A stretch of DNA of 64,000 nucleotides from Paenibacillus rhizosphaerae. Lineage in GTDB: Bacteria; Bacillota; Bacilli; Paenibacillales; Paenibacillaceae. Position 1 is the first letter of the stretch, and each line of letters opens with the position of its first letter. The position numbers and the translations under genes were made by a program. Positions 17,548 to 26,388 of the stretch are shown here, one piece after another. The notes beneath the pieces are model-generated. The model was given only the letters and a program-made list of their open reading frames with translations. It was not told the DNA's origin and did not search any database. The DNA is taken from contig NZ_JACHXJ010000001.1 in NCBI RefSeq assembly GCF_014192015.1, forward strand, positions 1,550,001-1,614,000, given 5' to 3'.

Positions 17548-18270
17548 TTGAAAGATGGCTATTTTCTCAAACCCTCCGCCCGGGATCTCATGGAATATCA
17601 TGCGGAAGCTATGTTTACCCATGACCGCAGAGGGCGTCTGCATCTGGTCAATGAACCTTGGCCTGGTTCAGGCACGGCTCCGCGATTTTTCCTGGGAAGG
17701 ACGACGGAGGGAAGGAACGTTTGGCGTTTCCGTCATGACGTACCCGACCAACTGGTCCAACAGCTGGAGAGTTGGTGTGCTGAAGAGGCTGCGGTCGTTG
17801 ACTTTCAGGCCAGGCCGAAGCATGAGAAGGACTATTGGAACCTGCTGCAAGGTGAAAGGGCGACGATGGGGCCTTGCTTTCATATTGAAAATGAGACGGA
17901 GCATCCGTCTACCGAAGTACAGCGAGTCACGCCAGAAAATGTAAAGCAGCTCTCGCGTGGAGGATTCGAATGGCTTGCGGACGAGATCAGCTATGCACAG
18001 CCCTGTATTGCGGTTCTTCAAGGGGGCCGGGCCGTCAGCGTGTGCCGCAGCGTCCGCATCGGTACGATGGCGCATGAAGCCGGGCTGGAAACGTTGGAAG
18101 CATTCCGCGGCAGGGGGTACGCCGCTGCAGCGACAGCGGGATGGGCCGAAGCCGTTCGGGAGCTCGGCTGTATTCCGCTGTACAGTACCTCAATGGATAA
18201 TGTATCTTCACAGCGCGTTGCGAGAAAAATGGGGCTTTCTTTCTATGGCGTGAACTTTTCGATCTATTAA
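17548..18270 (+). CDS. GNAT-family N-acetyltransferase
   Basis: A 240-residue protein whose C-terminal ~100 residues form a GNAT domain: VSVCRSVRIG, then the acetyl-CoA loop LETLEAFRGRGYAAAATAGW and the late STSMDNVSSQRVARKMG strand-helix. The N-terminal ~130 residues are family-specific. It starts at TTG 17548 with AAGGGGG about 10 bases upstream, 33 bases after the dihydroxyacetone kinase, so the two may be co-transcribed. The acceptor substrate is unknown. Confidence 0.85.
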   Translation: MKDGYFLKPSARDLMEYHAEAMFTHDRRGRLHLVNEPWPGSGTAPRFFLGRTTEGRNVWRFRHDVPDQLVQQLESWCAEEAAVVDFQARPKHEKDYWNLLQGERATMGPCFHIENETEHPSTEVQRVTPENVKQLSRGGFEWLADEISYAQPCIAVLQGGRAVSVCRSVRIGTMAHEAGLETLEAFRGRGYAAAATAGWAEAVRELGCIPLYSTSMDNVSSQRVARKMGLSFYGVNFSIY

Positions 18271-18405
18271 TAATAGTGGTGAGGGCGTTAGTTGATTCGC
18301 GGAAATGATTGTAGAATTCATGGAAATCGATTATAAATTCAGGTGGACGTATGGTAGTCTTTTGGTATTAGAAAGCATTCATCCCCATTCAAAGAGGTAC
18401 AATCC

Positions 18406-19392
18406 ATGACAAACGAAGAACTGGATCAGCTGGCACTAAGGTTTGGCATCCATGGGGCGTCATTCGATTTTCTCCGGCATAACGAAAACAAAACTTACAA
18501 GGTAAACGCGGGCGCCGGTCGCAAATATGCGCTGCGAATCCATCAGCCCTTTCAAGAGGGAATGACCGGTAAGCAGCACACCTATGAAGGACTGCTGGGT
18601 GAACTGCATTTGCTGGAGGAGCTATCGCATAACAGCGGCTTTAGCGTCCAGACCCCGATCCGTAATGTGGAAGGGAACTTGATCACCGTGATGGAGCATA
18701 ATGGACGTCAGCTGAATTGCTCCATGCTCTCATGGTTAGAGGGGAGGGACCTCAATAAAACGGATGTCAGCCAACCCGAATTGGTACGCAGGCTCGGCAC
18801 CCAAATCGGCGAGCTGCATGCTTTTTTTCGCGGTTACCATCACAAAACGCTGGAAAATCGGCCCAGCCAGGGGATGGCTTACAATCAATGGCTGGCCGAA
18901 ACGGTCGGGAAAGGACTCGGCCTAGGCCTGTTTACAGCATCCGATGTAGACATCATTGACGAAACCTTGCGGGAAATCAACAAGCTTTTATCTGCGTCAG
19001 CTGAGACTCCTTCCGGCCGGTTAGGGCTCATCCATGGAGATCTGGGATTAGGCAATGTACTGATTTCACCCGAAGGCATCATGAGCTTTATCGATTTTGG
19101 TTTTTTCGGACAGGGATACGAGCTTCTGGACGTGGCGATGGGGGCCATCATGGTGCCGCCCGAACACAGGGACGTGCTGCTGGATGGATATTACGAAGCG
19201 ATCGGGCGCAGCATAAGCCCAGACGATAGAGTGCTGCTGGACGGGTTTGCGCTCGTGGCAATCATCGGGTATTATGCTTTTCAAATGCCGAATGAAACGG
19301 TTCATGCGTGGATGCGGGAGAGAATGCCGCGCCTGTGCGCACAATACTGCAAGCCGTTCCTTCAGGGTGAGCGGATCTTTTCCAAAGTGTAA
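18406..19392 (+). CDS. Aminoglycoside phosphotransferase-fold kinase
   Basis: A 328-residue protein of the APH/choline kinase-like fold. The catalytic loop is LIHGDLGLGN and the metal-binding motif is SFIDFGFFGQG (IDFG). These proteins phosphorylate small molecules such as aminoglycosides, homoserine or choline; nothing here points to antibiotic resistance in particular. AAAGAGG precedes the ATG at 18406, and a terminator follows. Confidence 0.87.
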   Translation: MTNEELDQLALRFGIHGASFDFLRHNENKTYKVNAGAGRKYALRIHQPFQEGMTGKQHTYEGLLGELHLLEELSHNSGFSVQTPIRNVEGNLITVMEHNGRQLNCSMLSWLEGRDLNKTDVSQPELVRRLGTQIGELHAFFRGYHHKTLENRPSQGMAYNQWLAETVGKGLGLGLFTASDVDIIDETLREINKLLSASAETPSGRLGLIHGDLGLGNVLISPEGIMSFIDFGFFGQGYELLDVAMGAIMVPPEHRDVLLDGYYEAIGRSISPDDRVLLDGFALVAIIGYYAFQMPNETVHAWMRERMPRLCAQYCKPFLQGERIFSKV

Positions 19393-19409
19393 GCTGTAAG
19401 CAGAAGCCG

Positions 19410-19435
19410 GAAGCCCAAGTGGGCTTCTCTTTTGT
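19410..19435 (+). terminator. Terminator after phosphotransferase gene
   Basis: GAAGCCC, loop AAGT, GGGCTTC, TCTTTTGTT. Confidence 0.8.
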
Positions 19436-19529
19436 TGTTAAAGCCTTTTATTAGATGCAGACTGGGCTGGGAACAATGGGAAATAATCGGAGAGGCATGG
19501 TTTTGTATTGGTTTGTTCATATGCCGTTC

Positions 19530-19976
19530 ATCTCTGGAACTGCGCCCTCGAAAAATGGGAATTATTTTTCAGAATGCCAATCTGATTCCATATCTCAAGG
19601 TGGAGGAGCAGCTGATGATCGTGGCAAAGCTGGCGGGGAGCAGCAGGGAGGATTGCGCTACGAGGGCGGACGAACTGCTTCAGAAGATGGGGCTAACGCA
19701 TCGAAAAAATGCCTATCCGCATAAGCTTTCCGGGGGGAACGGCAGCGGGTGGCGATCCCCAGGGCGTTGATGAATGACCCCGCGGTATTGTTCGCCGATG
19801 AGCCGACAGCAAGTCTGGATGCTTCGCGAGGGTTGGAAGTGGTCGCCATGATGGCGAAGCAGGTCAAGGAGCAGCGGAAAAGCGCGGTGATGGTTACGCA
19901 TGATGACAGGGTGCTCCCATATTGCGACCGGGTATTTTATCTGGATAAAGGAAAGCTGACGGAGCATCCGGCATGA
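19530..19976 (+). pseudogene. ABC transporter ATPase remnant (truncated and frameshifted)
   Basis: Homology to LolD/MacB-type ATPases starts abruptly near 19540 with the Q-loop region MGIIFQNANLIPYLKVEEQL and has no Walker A upstream, so about 80 N-terminal residues are missing. The signature reads LSGG and then loses frame at GGGGGGAACGG (about 19731-19743); adding one G restores LSGGERQRVAIPRALMNDP. The second half continues in frame +1 with Walker B ADEPTASLD and the H-loop VMVTHDD, ending at 19976. Lacking Walker A it cannot hydrolyse ATP, and no permease gene is adjacent. Confidence 0.85.
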
Positions 19977-20052
19977 CATTCGATGAACCCAGTTAACATT
20001 TCTGCCATGTATCTGGGATCTGCCCGAACAGCAGCAATGGTCTAAAGTGAAC

Positions 20053-20104
20053 AAACGGCAATCCCCCAACACAGTTTGTGAGGAGATTGCCGTTATTTGT
20101 TTTA
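20053..20104 (+). terminator. Terminator in the ABC remnant/PepF gap
   Basis: AACGGCAATC and GATTGCCGTT pair around a loop of about 20 bases, followed by ATTTGTTTT. The rest of the 310-base gap up to PepF holds only a possible -10 (TATGATACAATGG near 20218) and no gene. Confidence 0.75.
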
Positions 20105-20286
20105 TGTGGTTTTTGTAACATATCATTACGCCTTAAAATCGTCGGCATGTCCCCTTCACACTACCGGAAGACCCACTCGTTGTATCCATAAAACGCTTAC
20201 CGTTACTGCGTCCATCTATGATACAATGGAGCATATTGGTATTTATACAATGGTCAATTCAATGACTTGGGAGAGGGGCTTTGTAC

Positions 20287-22086
20287 ATGTCGAAAATTTT
20301 AACACGGGCCGAAGTGCCGGTGGAAACCACCTGGAACCTGGATGATATTTTTCCGTCCAAAGAAGCGTGGGAACAAGAGTTAAGTGATATTCAGCGGGAT
20401 ATCGGCACGGTCGCGAAGTATGAAGGCAAGCTCGGGGAAGGCGCCGGAACTTTGCTGGCCTGCCTGCAGGCTCAGGAAGCGCTTTCCGGCAGAATGAGCC
20501 GGGCAGGAGCGTATGCTTACCTGCATCAGTCCGGCGACAGCATCAATCCGGAGAATCAGACGAACGCTTCAAAAGCGCGCGACCTTGCTTCACAGGTCAG
20601 CTCGGCGTTGTCTTTTATCAAATCCGAAATCATTGCACTTCCGGATGGGACGATTGACCAGTACATAGCAGATCAGCCCGAACTGCGGGAATTCGAGCGC
20701 AGCCTTCGTCTGCTCCTGCAAACCAAGCCTCACCGCTTGACGGCAGAAACGGAGAAGGTGCTGGCGTCGCTGGGCGAGGTACTGGATGCCCCGTACCGTA
20801 TTTATGAACGGAGCAAGCTGGCTGATATGACATTCAAGCCGGCGGTGAACGGCCAAGGGGAAGAAGTACCGGTCTCGTTTGCACTATACGAGAATAAGTA
20901 CTGCGAATCGCCTGATACTGAACTGCGCCGCAGCTCCTTTAAAGCGTTTAGCGACACACTGCACAAGTACCGGAATACGTTTGCCGAGGCATACGGCACG
21001 GAAGTCAAGCGACAGGTCATTGAATCAAGGCTTCGCGGTTACGAGTCCGTGACCGATATGCTTCTGCAGCCACAGCAGGTCACCAAGGAGATGTACAACA
21101 ACGTCCTGGATATTTTACAGGAGGAACTGGCACCGCATATGCGCAGATATGCCGCTCTTAAGAAAAAGGTGCTCCAGTTGGATGAGATGACGTTTGCCGA
21201 CCTGAAAGCGCCGCTCGATCCTGATTACAACCCGGAAATATCTTTTCAGGAAGCCGGAGAACGGATCAAGGAAGCCTTGGCCATCCTCGGACCGGAGTAC
21301 GGAGAAATCGTATCGGATGCCTTCCGCAACCGCTGGGTGGATTACGCGGACAATGCCGGCAAACGCACGGGGGCTTTCTGCTCGTCGATTCCGGGTGTAC
21401 ACTCGTACATTCTGATCAGCTGGTCCGACAGCATGCGCGGGGCGTTTACGCTCGCTCACGAAGTAGGGCATGCCGGCCATTTGATGCTCGCAGGGAAATA
21501 CCAGCGGCTGACGAATGCCCGTCCATCCTTGTATTTTATCGAAGCACCGTCGACGATGAACGAACTCTTGCTGGCGGATCATTTGCTGGCACAGTCGGAT
21601 GAACCTAGAATGCGCCGCTGGGTGATTTCGCAGCTGCTCGGCACGTACTTCCACAATTTTGTTACGCATTTATTGGAAGGCGAGCTTCAGCGTAGAGTTT
21701 ATGATCTGGCCATGAAGAATGTGCCGATTACTGCGGTAACCTTGTGCGATCTGAAGGGCGATATCCTGTCATCGTTCTGGGGAGCGGACGTGGTCATCGA
21801 CGAAGAAGCCAAGTTAACGTGGATGCGGCAGCCGCATTATTATATGAGCTTGTATCCATACACCTATGCGGCCGGTCTCTCTGCATCCACTGCCGTCGCC
21901 AAGCTGATCCGGGAGGAAGGACAGCCTGCAGTTGACCGCTGGCTCGAAGTGTTAAAAGCCGGTGGCTCAATGAGCCCTCTGGAACTGATGAAGCTGGCCG
22001 GCGTGGATATGTCGCAGCCCGATCCGATCCGAAGTGCGGCCGCTTACGTCGGTTCCCTGATCGATGAGCTTGAGCGCTTGTATTGA
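20287..22086 (+). CDS. pepF: Oligoendopeptidase F (M3 family)
   Basis: A 599-residue cytosolic zinc metallopeptidase. The zinc site is HEVGH at residues 391-395 in FTLAHEVGHAGH, with the downstream Glu in EAPSTMNE. The N-terminal domain (about 110-190) and length match PepF. It cleaves short peptides of roughly 6-20 residues. ATG 20287 is chosen, with GAGAGGGG 8 bases upstream; a TTG two codons earlier is less well spaced. A terminator follows the gene. Confidence 0.95.
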   Translation: MSKILTRAEVPVETTWNLDDIFPSKEAWEQELSDIQRDIGTVAKYEGKLGEGAGTLLACLQAQEALSGRMSRAGAYAYLHQSGDSINPENQTNASKARDLASQVSSALSFIKSEIIALPDGTIDQYIADQPELREFERSLRLLLQTKPHRLTAETEKVLASLGEVLDAPYRIYERSKLADMTFKPAVNGQGEEVPVSFALYENKYCESPDTELRRSSFKAFSDTLHKYRNTFAEAYGTEVKRQVIESRLRGYESVTDMLLQPQQVTKEMYNNVLDILQEELAPHMRRYAALKKKVLQLDEMTFADLKAPLDPDYNPEISFQEAGERIKEALAILGPEYGEIVSDAFRNRWVDYADNAGKRTGAFCSSIPGVHSYILISWSDSMRGAFTLAHEVGHAGHLMLAGKYQRLTNARPSLYFIEAPSTMNELLLADHLLAQSDEPRMRRWVISQLLGTYFHNFVTHLLEGELQRRVYDLAMKNVPITAVTLCDLKGDILSSFWGADVVIDEEAKLTWMRQPHYYMSLYPYTYAAGLSASTAVAKLIREEGQPAVDRWLEVLKAGGSMSPLELMKLAGVDMSQPDPIRSAAAYVGSLIDELERLY

Positions 22087-22112
22087 TTGATTGTAATATG
22101 GAAGAGGAGAAG

Positions 22113-22145
22113 AGCCCGAATGTTCGGGCTTTTCTATTTTTTTTG
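22113..22145 (+). terminator. Terminator after pepF
   Basis: AGCCCGAA, loop TG, TTCGGGCT, then TTTCTATTTTTTTT. Confidence 0.9.
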
Positions 22146-22233
22146 TTCCATGATTGACCGACTTGTTATAAACGAATTGACATCTGAATCCCTACCATAT
22201 TAGTCTGATTAAAACGATAAAGGAGGAATTCGC

Positions 22234-23406
22234 ATGGCCAAACCTGGATTAACGAATACCAGTTCCGATACGGGGCTGCGGGATCGCCTGGTGGACATTC
22301 GCCGCAATCTGCATTTGGAGCCCGAATTATCCAATGAAGAGTTCGAAACGACGCGCAAAATCAAAGCGTGGCTGAAGGAAGCCAATATTGAAATTTTGGA
22401 TTTACCCAATCTGAAGACGGGGGTCATCGCCCAAATCGGGACTGGCAAAGAACCGGTCATGGCGCTTCGGGCAGACATTGACGCGCTGCCAATCGATGAA
22501 GAGACGGACGTTCCGTTCCGATCCAAGTTTGCGGGGAAAATGCATGCTTGCGGCCACGATTTTCATGCGACTGTCGCCTTGGGAGCCGCCTATTTGCTGA
22601 AGGAAAAAGAGGATGAGCTTCAAGGAACGGTACGTATTATTTTTCAGCCGGCGGAAGAGACTGGACACGGAGCTAAAGACGTAGTGGATTCAGGAGGACT
22701 GGAAGGCGTATCGGCGATCTTCGGCCTTCACAATTCGCCGGAGCTTGCGGTTGGAGAATTGGGCACATGCGAAGGCGCCATTACCGCTGGCGTCGACCGG
22801 TTCGAAATTGTCATTAACGGAATCGGTGCGCATGCAGCGACGCCTGAAAAAGGGACCGATGCGATTGTCGCCGCATCCCAAATCATCCTGGCACTGCAAA
22901 CGATCAGCAGCCGCCGGGTCAGCGCACTCGATGCCGTCGTGGTCAGCGTGACCCGCATTTCCGGTGGCAATACGTGGAACGTCCTTCCTGGAACGGTGGA
23001 ACTTGAAGGGACAGTGAGGACGCTGGATGTGGGGGTGCAGCATCGCATTCCGGAAACGATCCGCCAAATTATTGACGGGATCGGAGCATCGTCGGGCGTG
23101 TCGGCCGAGCTGAAATGGTATCCGGGGCCTCTAGCCACGATCAACGATGCATACTGGGCCAAGTTCGCCAGCGATGCGGCGGCGGAATCCGGGTATATCA
23201 CCAAAGTGCTCGGACCAAGCATGGGGGGCGAGGATTTCTCCTATTACCTCCAGCACATTCCCGGCGCATTTGTGTATGTAGGGTCTAACTCGCCTTATGC
23301 GCTGCATCATCCGAAGTTTAATCCGGAAGAGGATGCGCTGCTCCCGGCTGCGGAATATTACAGCCATCTGGCGATGCGGTGCCTGAACGAATTGAATACC
23401 CGATAA
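22234..23406 (+). CDS. M20-family amidohydrolase (N-acyl-amino acid deacylase type)
   Basis: A 390-residue di-zinc amidohydrolase. Metal and catalytic residues are visible in MALRADIDALPIDEETDVPF, KMHACGHDFHAT and FQPAEETGHGAKD; the dimerisation lid occupies about residues 185-300. This set, with a Cys in ACGHD, is typical of N-acetyl- or N-acyl-amino acid amidohydrolases and hippurate hydrolase. It is cytosolic, with a strong AAGGAGG before the ATG and its own terminator, so it is monocistronic. Confidence 0.93.
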   Translation: MAKPGLTNTSSDTGLRDRLVDIRRNLHLEPELSNEEFETTRKIKAWLKEANIEILDLPNLKTGVIAQIGTGKEPVMALRADIDALPIDEETDVPFRSKFAGKMHACGHDFHATVALGAAYLLKEKEDELQGTVRIIFQPAEETGHGAKDVVDSGGLEGVSAIFGLHNSPELAVGELGTCEGAITAGVDRFEIVINGIGAHAATPEKGTDAIVAASQIILALQTISSRRVSALDAVVVSVTRISGGNTWNVLPGTVELEGTVRTLDVGVQHRIPETIRQIIDGIGASSGVSAELKWYPGPLATINDAYWAKFASDAAAESGYITKVLGPSMGGEDFSYYLQHIPGAFVYVGSNSPYALHHPKFNPEEDALLPAAEYYSHLAMRCLNELNTR

Positions 23407-23432
23407 GCCGCGAGCTTCGCGGCTTTTTTTAT
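23406..23432 (+). terminator. Terminator after M20 amidohydrolase
   Basis: AGCCGCGA, loop GC, TTCGCGGC, then TTTTTTTATTT; the stem starts at the stop codon. Confidence 0.9.
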
Positions 23433-23550
23433 TTCCCTGTTTTCATCAACTTACGGTAGTATGTGCGACATGTTCAAGACACTTGGGCAAATCCGTGCAA
23501 CTGATCGATCCATAAGCCATGACAATTCCTGCCTGAATGTTTAAAATGGA

Positions 23551-23564
23551 TTGTAATCTTACAA
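23551..23564 (+). promoter_or_regulatory. Small palindrome upstream of FetA-like gene
   Basis: TTGTAA-TC-TTACAA, a perfect 14-bp palindrome about 33 bases before the start codon. It may be an operator; no promoter hexamers could be placed with confidence. Confidence 0.3.
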
Positions 23565-23596
23565 AAGAAAGCCATTTACAGAGGAGACTTATATGA

Positions 23597-24274
23597 ATGA
23601 TCGATAGCGTCTTGTCATTTGCGAATTTAAGCAAAACGATATCCGCGGTCTCTAACCGAATCATCTTTGCGCAAATAGCCGGCACCGTCCTCGCAGGAGA
23701 GAAAATCGTATTCGTCGGGCCGTCCGGTCAAGGCAAAAGCACCCTGCTGCGCATTCTTGGTCTGCTCGATGAAGCGGACAGCGGGGAGATGGTTCTGCTC
23801 GGAAGGCCGCTGCACCAGTGGGATCCGCAAGCCTGGCGAATGAACGTCTGTTACGTCAGCCAAACACCGGTCATGCTTGAGGGTACGGTCGAGGATAATC
23901 TGCGTACGGTGAGCAGGCTGCATCATGCGGAATATGATCCTTCCTATGCGGCTCATCTGTTGTCAAGCGTAGGGCTTGAAGAAATGGGCTTGTCCAAAGA
24001 AGCTTCCACCCTTTCGGGTGGCGAAAAGCAGCGGGTGGCTCTGGTGCGGTCCTTATTGCTGCGTCCAAAGCTTCTTCTGCTGGACGAGATCACCTCCTCA
24101 CTCGACGATGTCAGCAAATATGCGGTGGAACGTTTGATCACAGACATCAACCGGCAAGAGGGAACGGGTTATGTCTGGATATCCCATGACCGTGACCAAG
24201 CAGCACGGATCGGGGAAAAGGTCTGGTCGCTCTCCAATGGGACTTTGTCGGAGGGAGGGGTATCATGTCTCTGA
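23597..24274 (+). CDS. fetA: FetA-like ABC transporter ATPase
   Basis: A 225-residue ATPase with Walker A GPSGQGKST (about residues 38-46), Q-loop YVSQTP, signature LSGGEKQRVAL, Walker B LLLLDEITSSLDD and H-loop ISHDRDQ. It overlaps the downstream UPF0014 permease gene by 10 bases. This pair matches FetAB/YbbLM, which in E. coli helps iron export and oxidative stress resistance; the role here is inferred from pairing. ATG 23597 has GAGGAGA about 9 bases upstream. Confidence 0.88.
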   Translation: MIDSVLSFANLSKTISAVSNRIIFAQIAGTVLAGEKIVFVGPSGQGKSTLLRILGLLDEADSGEMVLLGRPLHQWDPQAWRMNVCYVSQTPVMLEGTVEDNLRTVSRLHHAEYDPSYAAHLLSSVGLEEMGLSKEASTLSGGEKQRVALVRSLLLRPKLLLLDEITSSLDDVSKYAVERLITDINRQEGTGYVWISHDRDQAARIGEKVWSLSNGTLSEGGVSCL

Positions 24275-25020
24275 TCGCGCTGGCTTCGACACTTGTTTTT
24301 ATTGCGGTATCCGTCGGCATATCCATATGGCAAAAGCTCGGATTGGAGCGGGATATTCTGTATGGAACGATCCGCTCCGCGATACAGCTGCTCGCTGTCG
24401 GGTTTGTTCTTCAATACATATTTGGTACGCAACATGTCCTGCTCATAGTTTTGATCCTGGCCGTTATGATTGCGGTAGCTACCTGGCATGCGGGCAAGCG
24501 CGGAAAAGGGCTTAAGCGCATTTATCTGTACGTCGGTTTGACCATCACGATGACGGAAGTCGTAACGATGGGGCTTCTGCTCGCTCTAAGCATTATCCCG
24601 TTCACTGCCCGTTATGTGATCCCAATCAGCGGCATGACCATCGGGAACGCCATGGTCGTGTCCAGTTTGTTTTTGAACCAAATGAAGCGGGAAGCGGTAA
24701 CGTCGAGGGGGGAAGTAGAGACGCTGCTGTCTCTCGGCGCTAGCCCACGCCAGGCCATCCATCGCATGCTGAACCGCTCGGCGCGTTTCAGCATGATCCC
24801 GACGATCGACGGGATGAAGACCGTCGGGCTCGTCCAGCTGCCCGGGATGATGACGGGCATGATCGTGGCCGGAGCCAGTCCGCTGGAGGCGGTCCGTTAT
24901 CAAATTTTGATCATGTTTGCGTTCGCTTCGTCGGCAGCGCTCACCAGCATATTGCTGGCCCTGATGAGCTACCGGCTGTGGTTCGGTAAGCTGGGCCAAT
25001 TTACGCGTTCGGATACATAA
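24265..25020 (+). CDS. fetB: FetB-like (UPF0014) ABC permease
   Basis: A 251-residue membrane protein with about seven helices. The family signatures are visible as RSAIQLLAVGFVLQYIF, then PISGMTIGNAMVVSSLFLNQ and LVQLPGMMTGMIVAGASPLEA. With the overlapping ATPase it forms a putative metal (iron) exporter. The start lies within the end of the ATPase gene, behind GGAGGGGTATC. Confidence 0.9.
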   Translation: MSLIALASTLVFIAVSVGISIWQKLGLERDILYGTIRSAIQLLAVGFVLQYIFGTQHVLLIVLILAVMIAVATWHAGKRGKGLKRIYLYVGLTITMTEVVTMGLLLALSIIPFTARYVIPISGMTIGNAMVVSSLFLNQMKREAVTSRGEVETLLSLGASPRQAIHRMLNRSARFSMIPTIDGMKTVGLVQLPGMMTGMIVAGASPLEAVRYQILIMFAFASSAALTSILLALMSYRLWFGKLGQFTRSDT

Positions 25021-25234
25021 TTTGTTGCCATGGTGATTTGGATCCCTTACAAGATGATGGCCTGCAGTACTTCCTTTCAACTTCACGGCATGTGCTTGGA
25101 TAAAATTGCATATGGGATATACTGGATATTCTCATCATTTTTTAATATCTATCGTCTATAACTAGTTGTGAAGGGTGAAGTGTTATACGAATGGATTCCA
25201 CTCCACTCAATACGACTTCTAGGGGAGGGTCTTT

Positions 25235-25840
25235 ATGAATAACAACACGAACCTCATCAGAAAGAGCCGTATCGTCAAAACTTATATGGGAATCGGCTTG
25301 TGTCTCTCCGTTGCTTTTTCCGGAAGTATGCTGCTGCCAGCCCATCCGGTTCACGCAGCCTCGGTATCTGACAGCTCCGTGTCGGATCAGGTCATCGCGA
25401 CAGGTAAACAATTTCTAGGCGTGCGTTATCAGTTTGGAGCAACATCCGGCCGAACGGACGAATTCGATTGTTCCTCATTCACGCAATATGTTTTCAAGCA
25501 AAACGGTATCGATCTGCCGCGCTCATCTAAAGAGCAATCGCAGGTTGGTACGCCGGTGTCCAAGGATCGACTGCAGCCGGGGGACTTGGTTTTCTCCGAT
25601 ACAAATCATGACGGCGTCATTAATCACGTCAGCATTTATATAGGCAATGGACAGCTTCTGCATACCTACAGCGTCGGTATTGGTGTAACGGTATCCGATT
25701 TTGATGGGAGCACATGGGATGACACCTTTGTAACCGCTCGTCGTGTCATCTCTGACAATGGACAGGCTTCCGGTGGGCAGATTGCAAACTTGAATCAATC
25801 CGAAAGTACAAATGGAGAACATCAACAAGGGGAACACTAG
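25235..25840 (+). CDS. Secreted NlpC/P60 endopeptidase
   Basis: A 201-residue protein with a signal peptide (residues 1-42, cleaved after VHA) and an NlpC/P60 domain at about 50-165. The catalytic Cys is in EFDCSSFTQYVF, the His in INHVSIYIGNG and the third polar residue is the His of LLHTYS. It should cut peptide stems of peptidoglycan outside the cell. It has no separate wall-binding domain; the C-terminal 30 residues are a low-complexity Gln/Ser/Asn tail. AGGGGAGGG precedes the ATG. The 214-base leader contains no recognised riboswitch. Confidence 0.92.
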   Translation: MNNNTNLIRKSRIVKTYMGIGLCLSVAFSGSMLLPAHPVHAASVSDSSVSDQVIATGKQFLGVRYQFGATSGRTDEFDCSSFTQYVFKQNGIDLPRSSKEQSQVGTPVSKDRLQPGDLVFSDTNHDGVINHVSIYIGNGQLLHTYSVGIGVTVSDFDGSTWDDTFVTARRVISDNGQASGGQIANLNQSESTNGEHQQGEH

Positions 25841-25852
25841 ATCATCATACAA

Positions 25853-25884
25853 GGCAGGGTCTCATTAGGGGCTCTGCTTTTTTG
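25853..25884 (+). terminator. Probable terminator after NlpC/P60 gene
   Basis: GGCAGGGTCTC and GGGGCTCTGC pair with several G-T wobbles, followed by TTTTTTGT. Confidence 0.6.
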
Positions 25885-26127
25885 TATACAGAAAATGTTA
25901 GGAAGGATTATCATTTGTTTACAATCTCAAGGTATGATCAAACTGGTACTGATTGTTGATATGGCAGCAGTGCTTATCTTCTCATCGAGTGCGGACACTG
26001 GAAGACCTGTACGGTTTTGCACATCTTGACCGCACCTCAGACAGCAACCGATCCGGAATCTGTGGAAACCGTCTTCAATGAAATTTAAGCCATGGAATTT
26101 GAATATAGATGGGGAGGAGTGAGAAGC
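25885..26127 (+). other. Intergenic stretch, no recognisable gene
   Basis: No frame here has a start with a ribosome site. A 36-codon open stretch without a start codon ends in ...DPESVETVFNEI at the TAA near 26088 and might be a gene remnant; the evidence is too thin to name it. Confidence 0.4.
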
Positions 26128-26304
26128 ATGTATGAGCAGCTTCAGGATATGGATTTGTTTTTGCAGTCGATGCATGACTTGGAAACACGTATTCGCCATA
26201 TGATTCTACGGTCCGGCCTTTCCGAGAAAGAGCAGCAATTTATTTTGGACCATATATTGGTCATTCCCGGCAAGGATTTCTCATATCAGCGAAACCACGG
26301 TTAA
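26128..26304 (+). CDS. Small hypothetical protein
   Basis: This 58-residue acidic-to-neutral helical protein starts MYEQLQDMDLFLQSMHDLET. The ATG at 26128 has GGGGAGGAG about 9 bases upstream, which decides the start over an ATG 12 codons earlier. It has no membrane segment or recognised motif. It precedes the UgtP-like glycosyltransferase by 84 bases, so it may share its transcript. It could be a small regulatory protein. Confidence 0.55.
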   Translation: MYEQLQDMDLFLQSMHDLETRIRHMILRSGLSEKEQQFILDHILVIPGKDFSYQRNHG

Positions 26305-26388
26305 ACTCTTGGCAGATCATCCTGACCGGATCAGGCATCGACTAGTGTCGCCTGGGAAATCCGATGTGACCATAGGGAGGGAACAAGC

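Noticed and set aside
25021..25234. Possible c-di-AMP riboswitch upstream of the NlpC/P60 gene
   Set aside because: Such riboswitches often precede wall hydrolase genes in Bacillota, but I could not find the conserved core elements or a convincing terminator in this leader.
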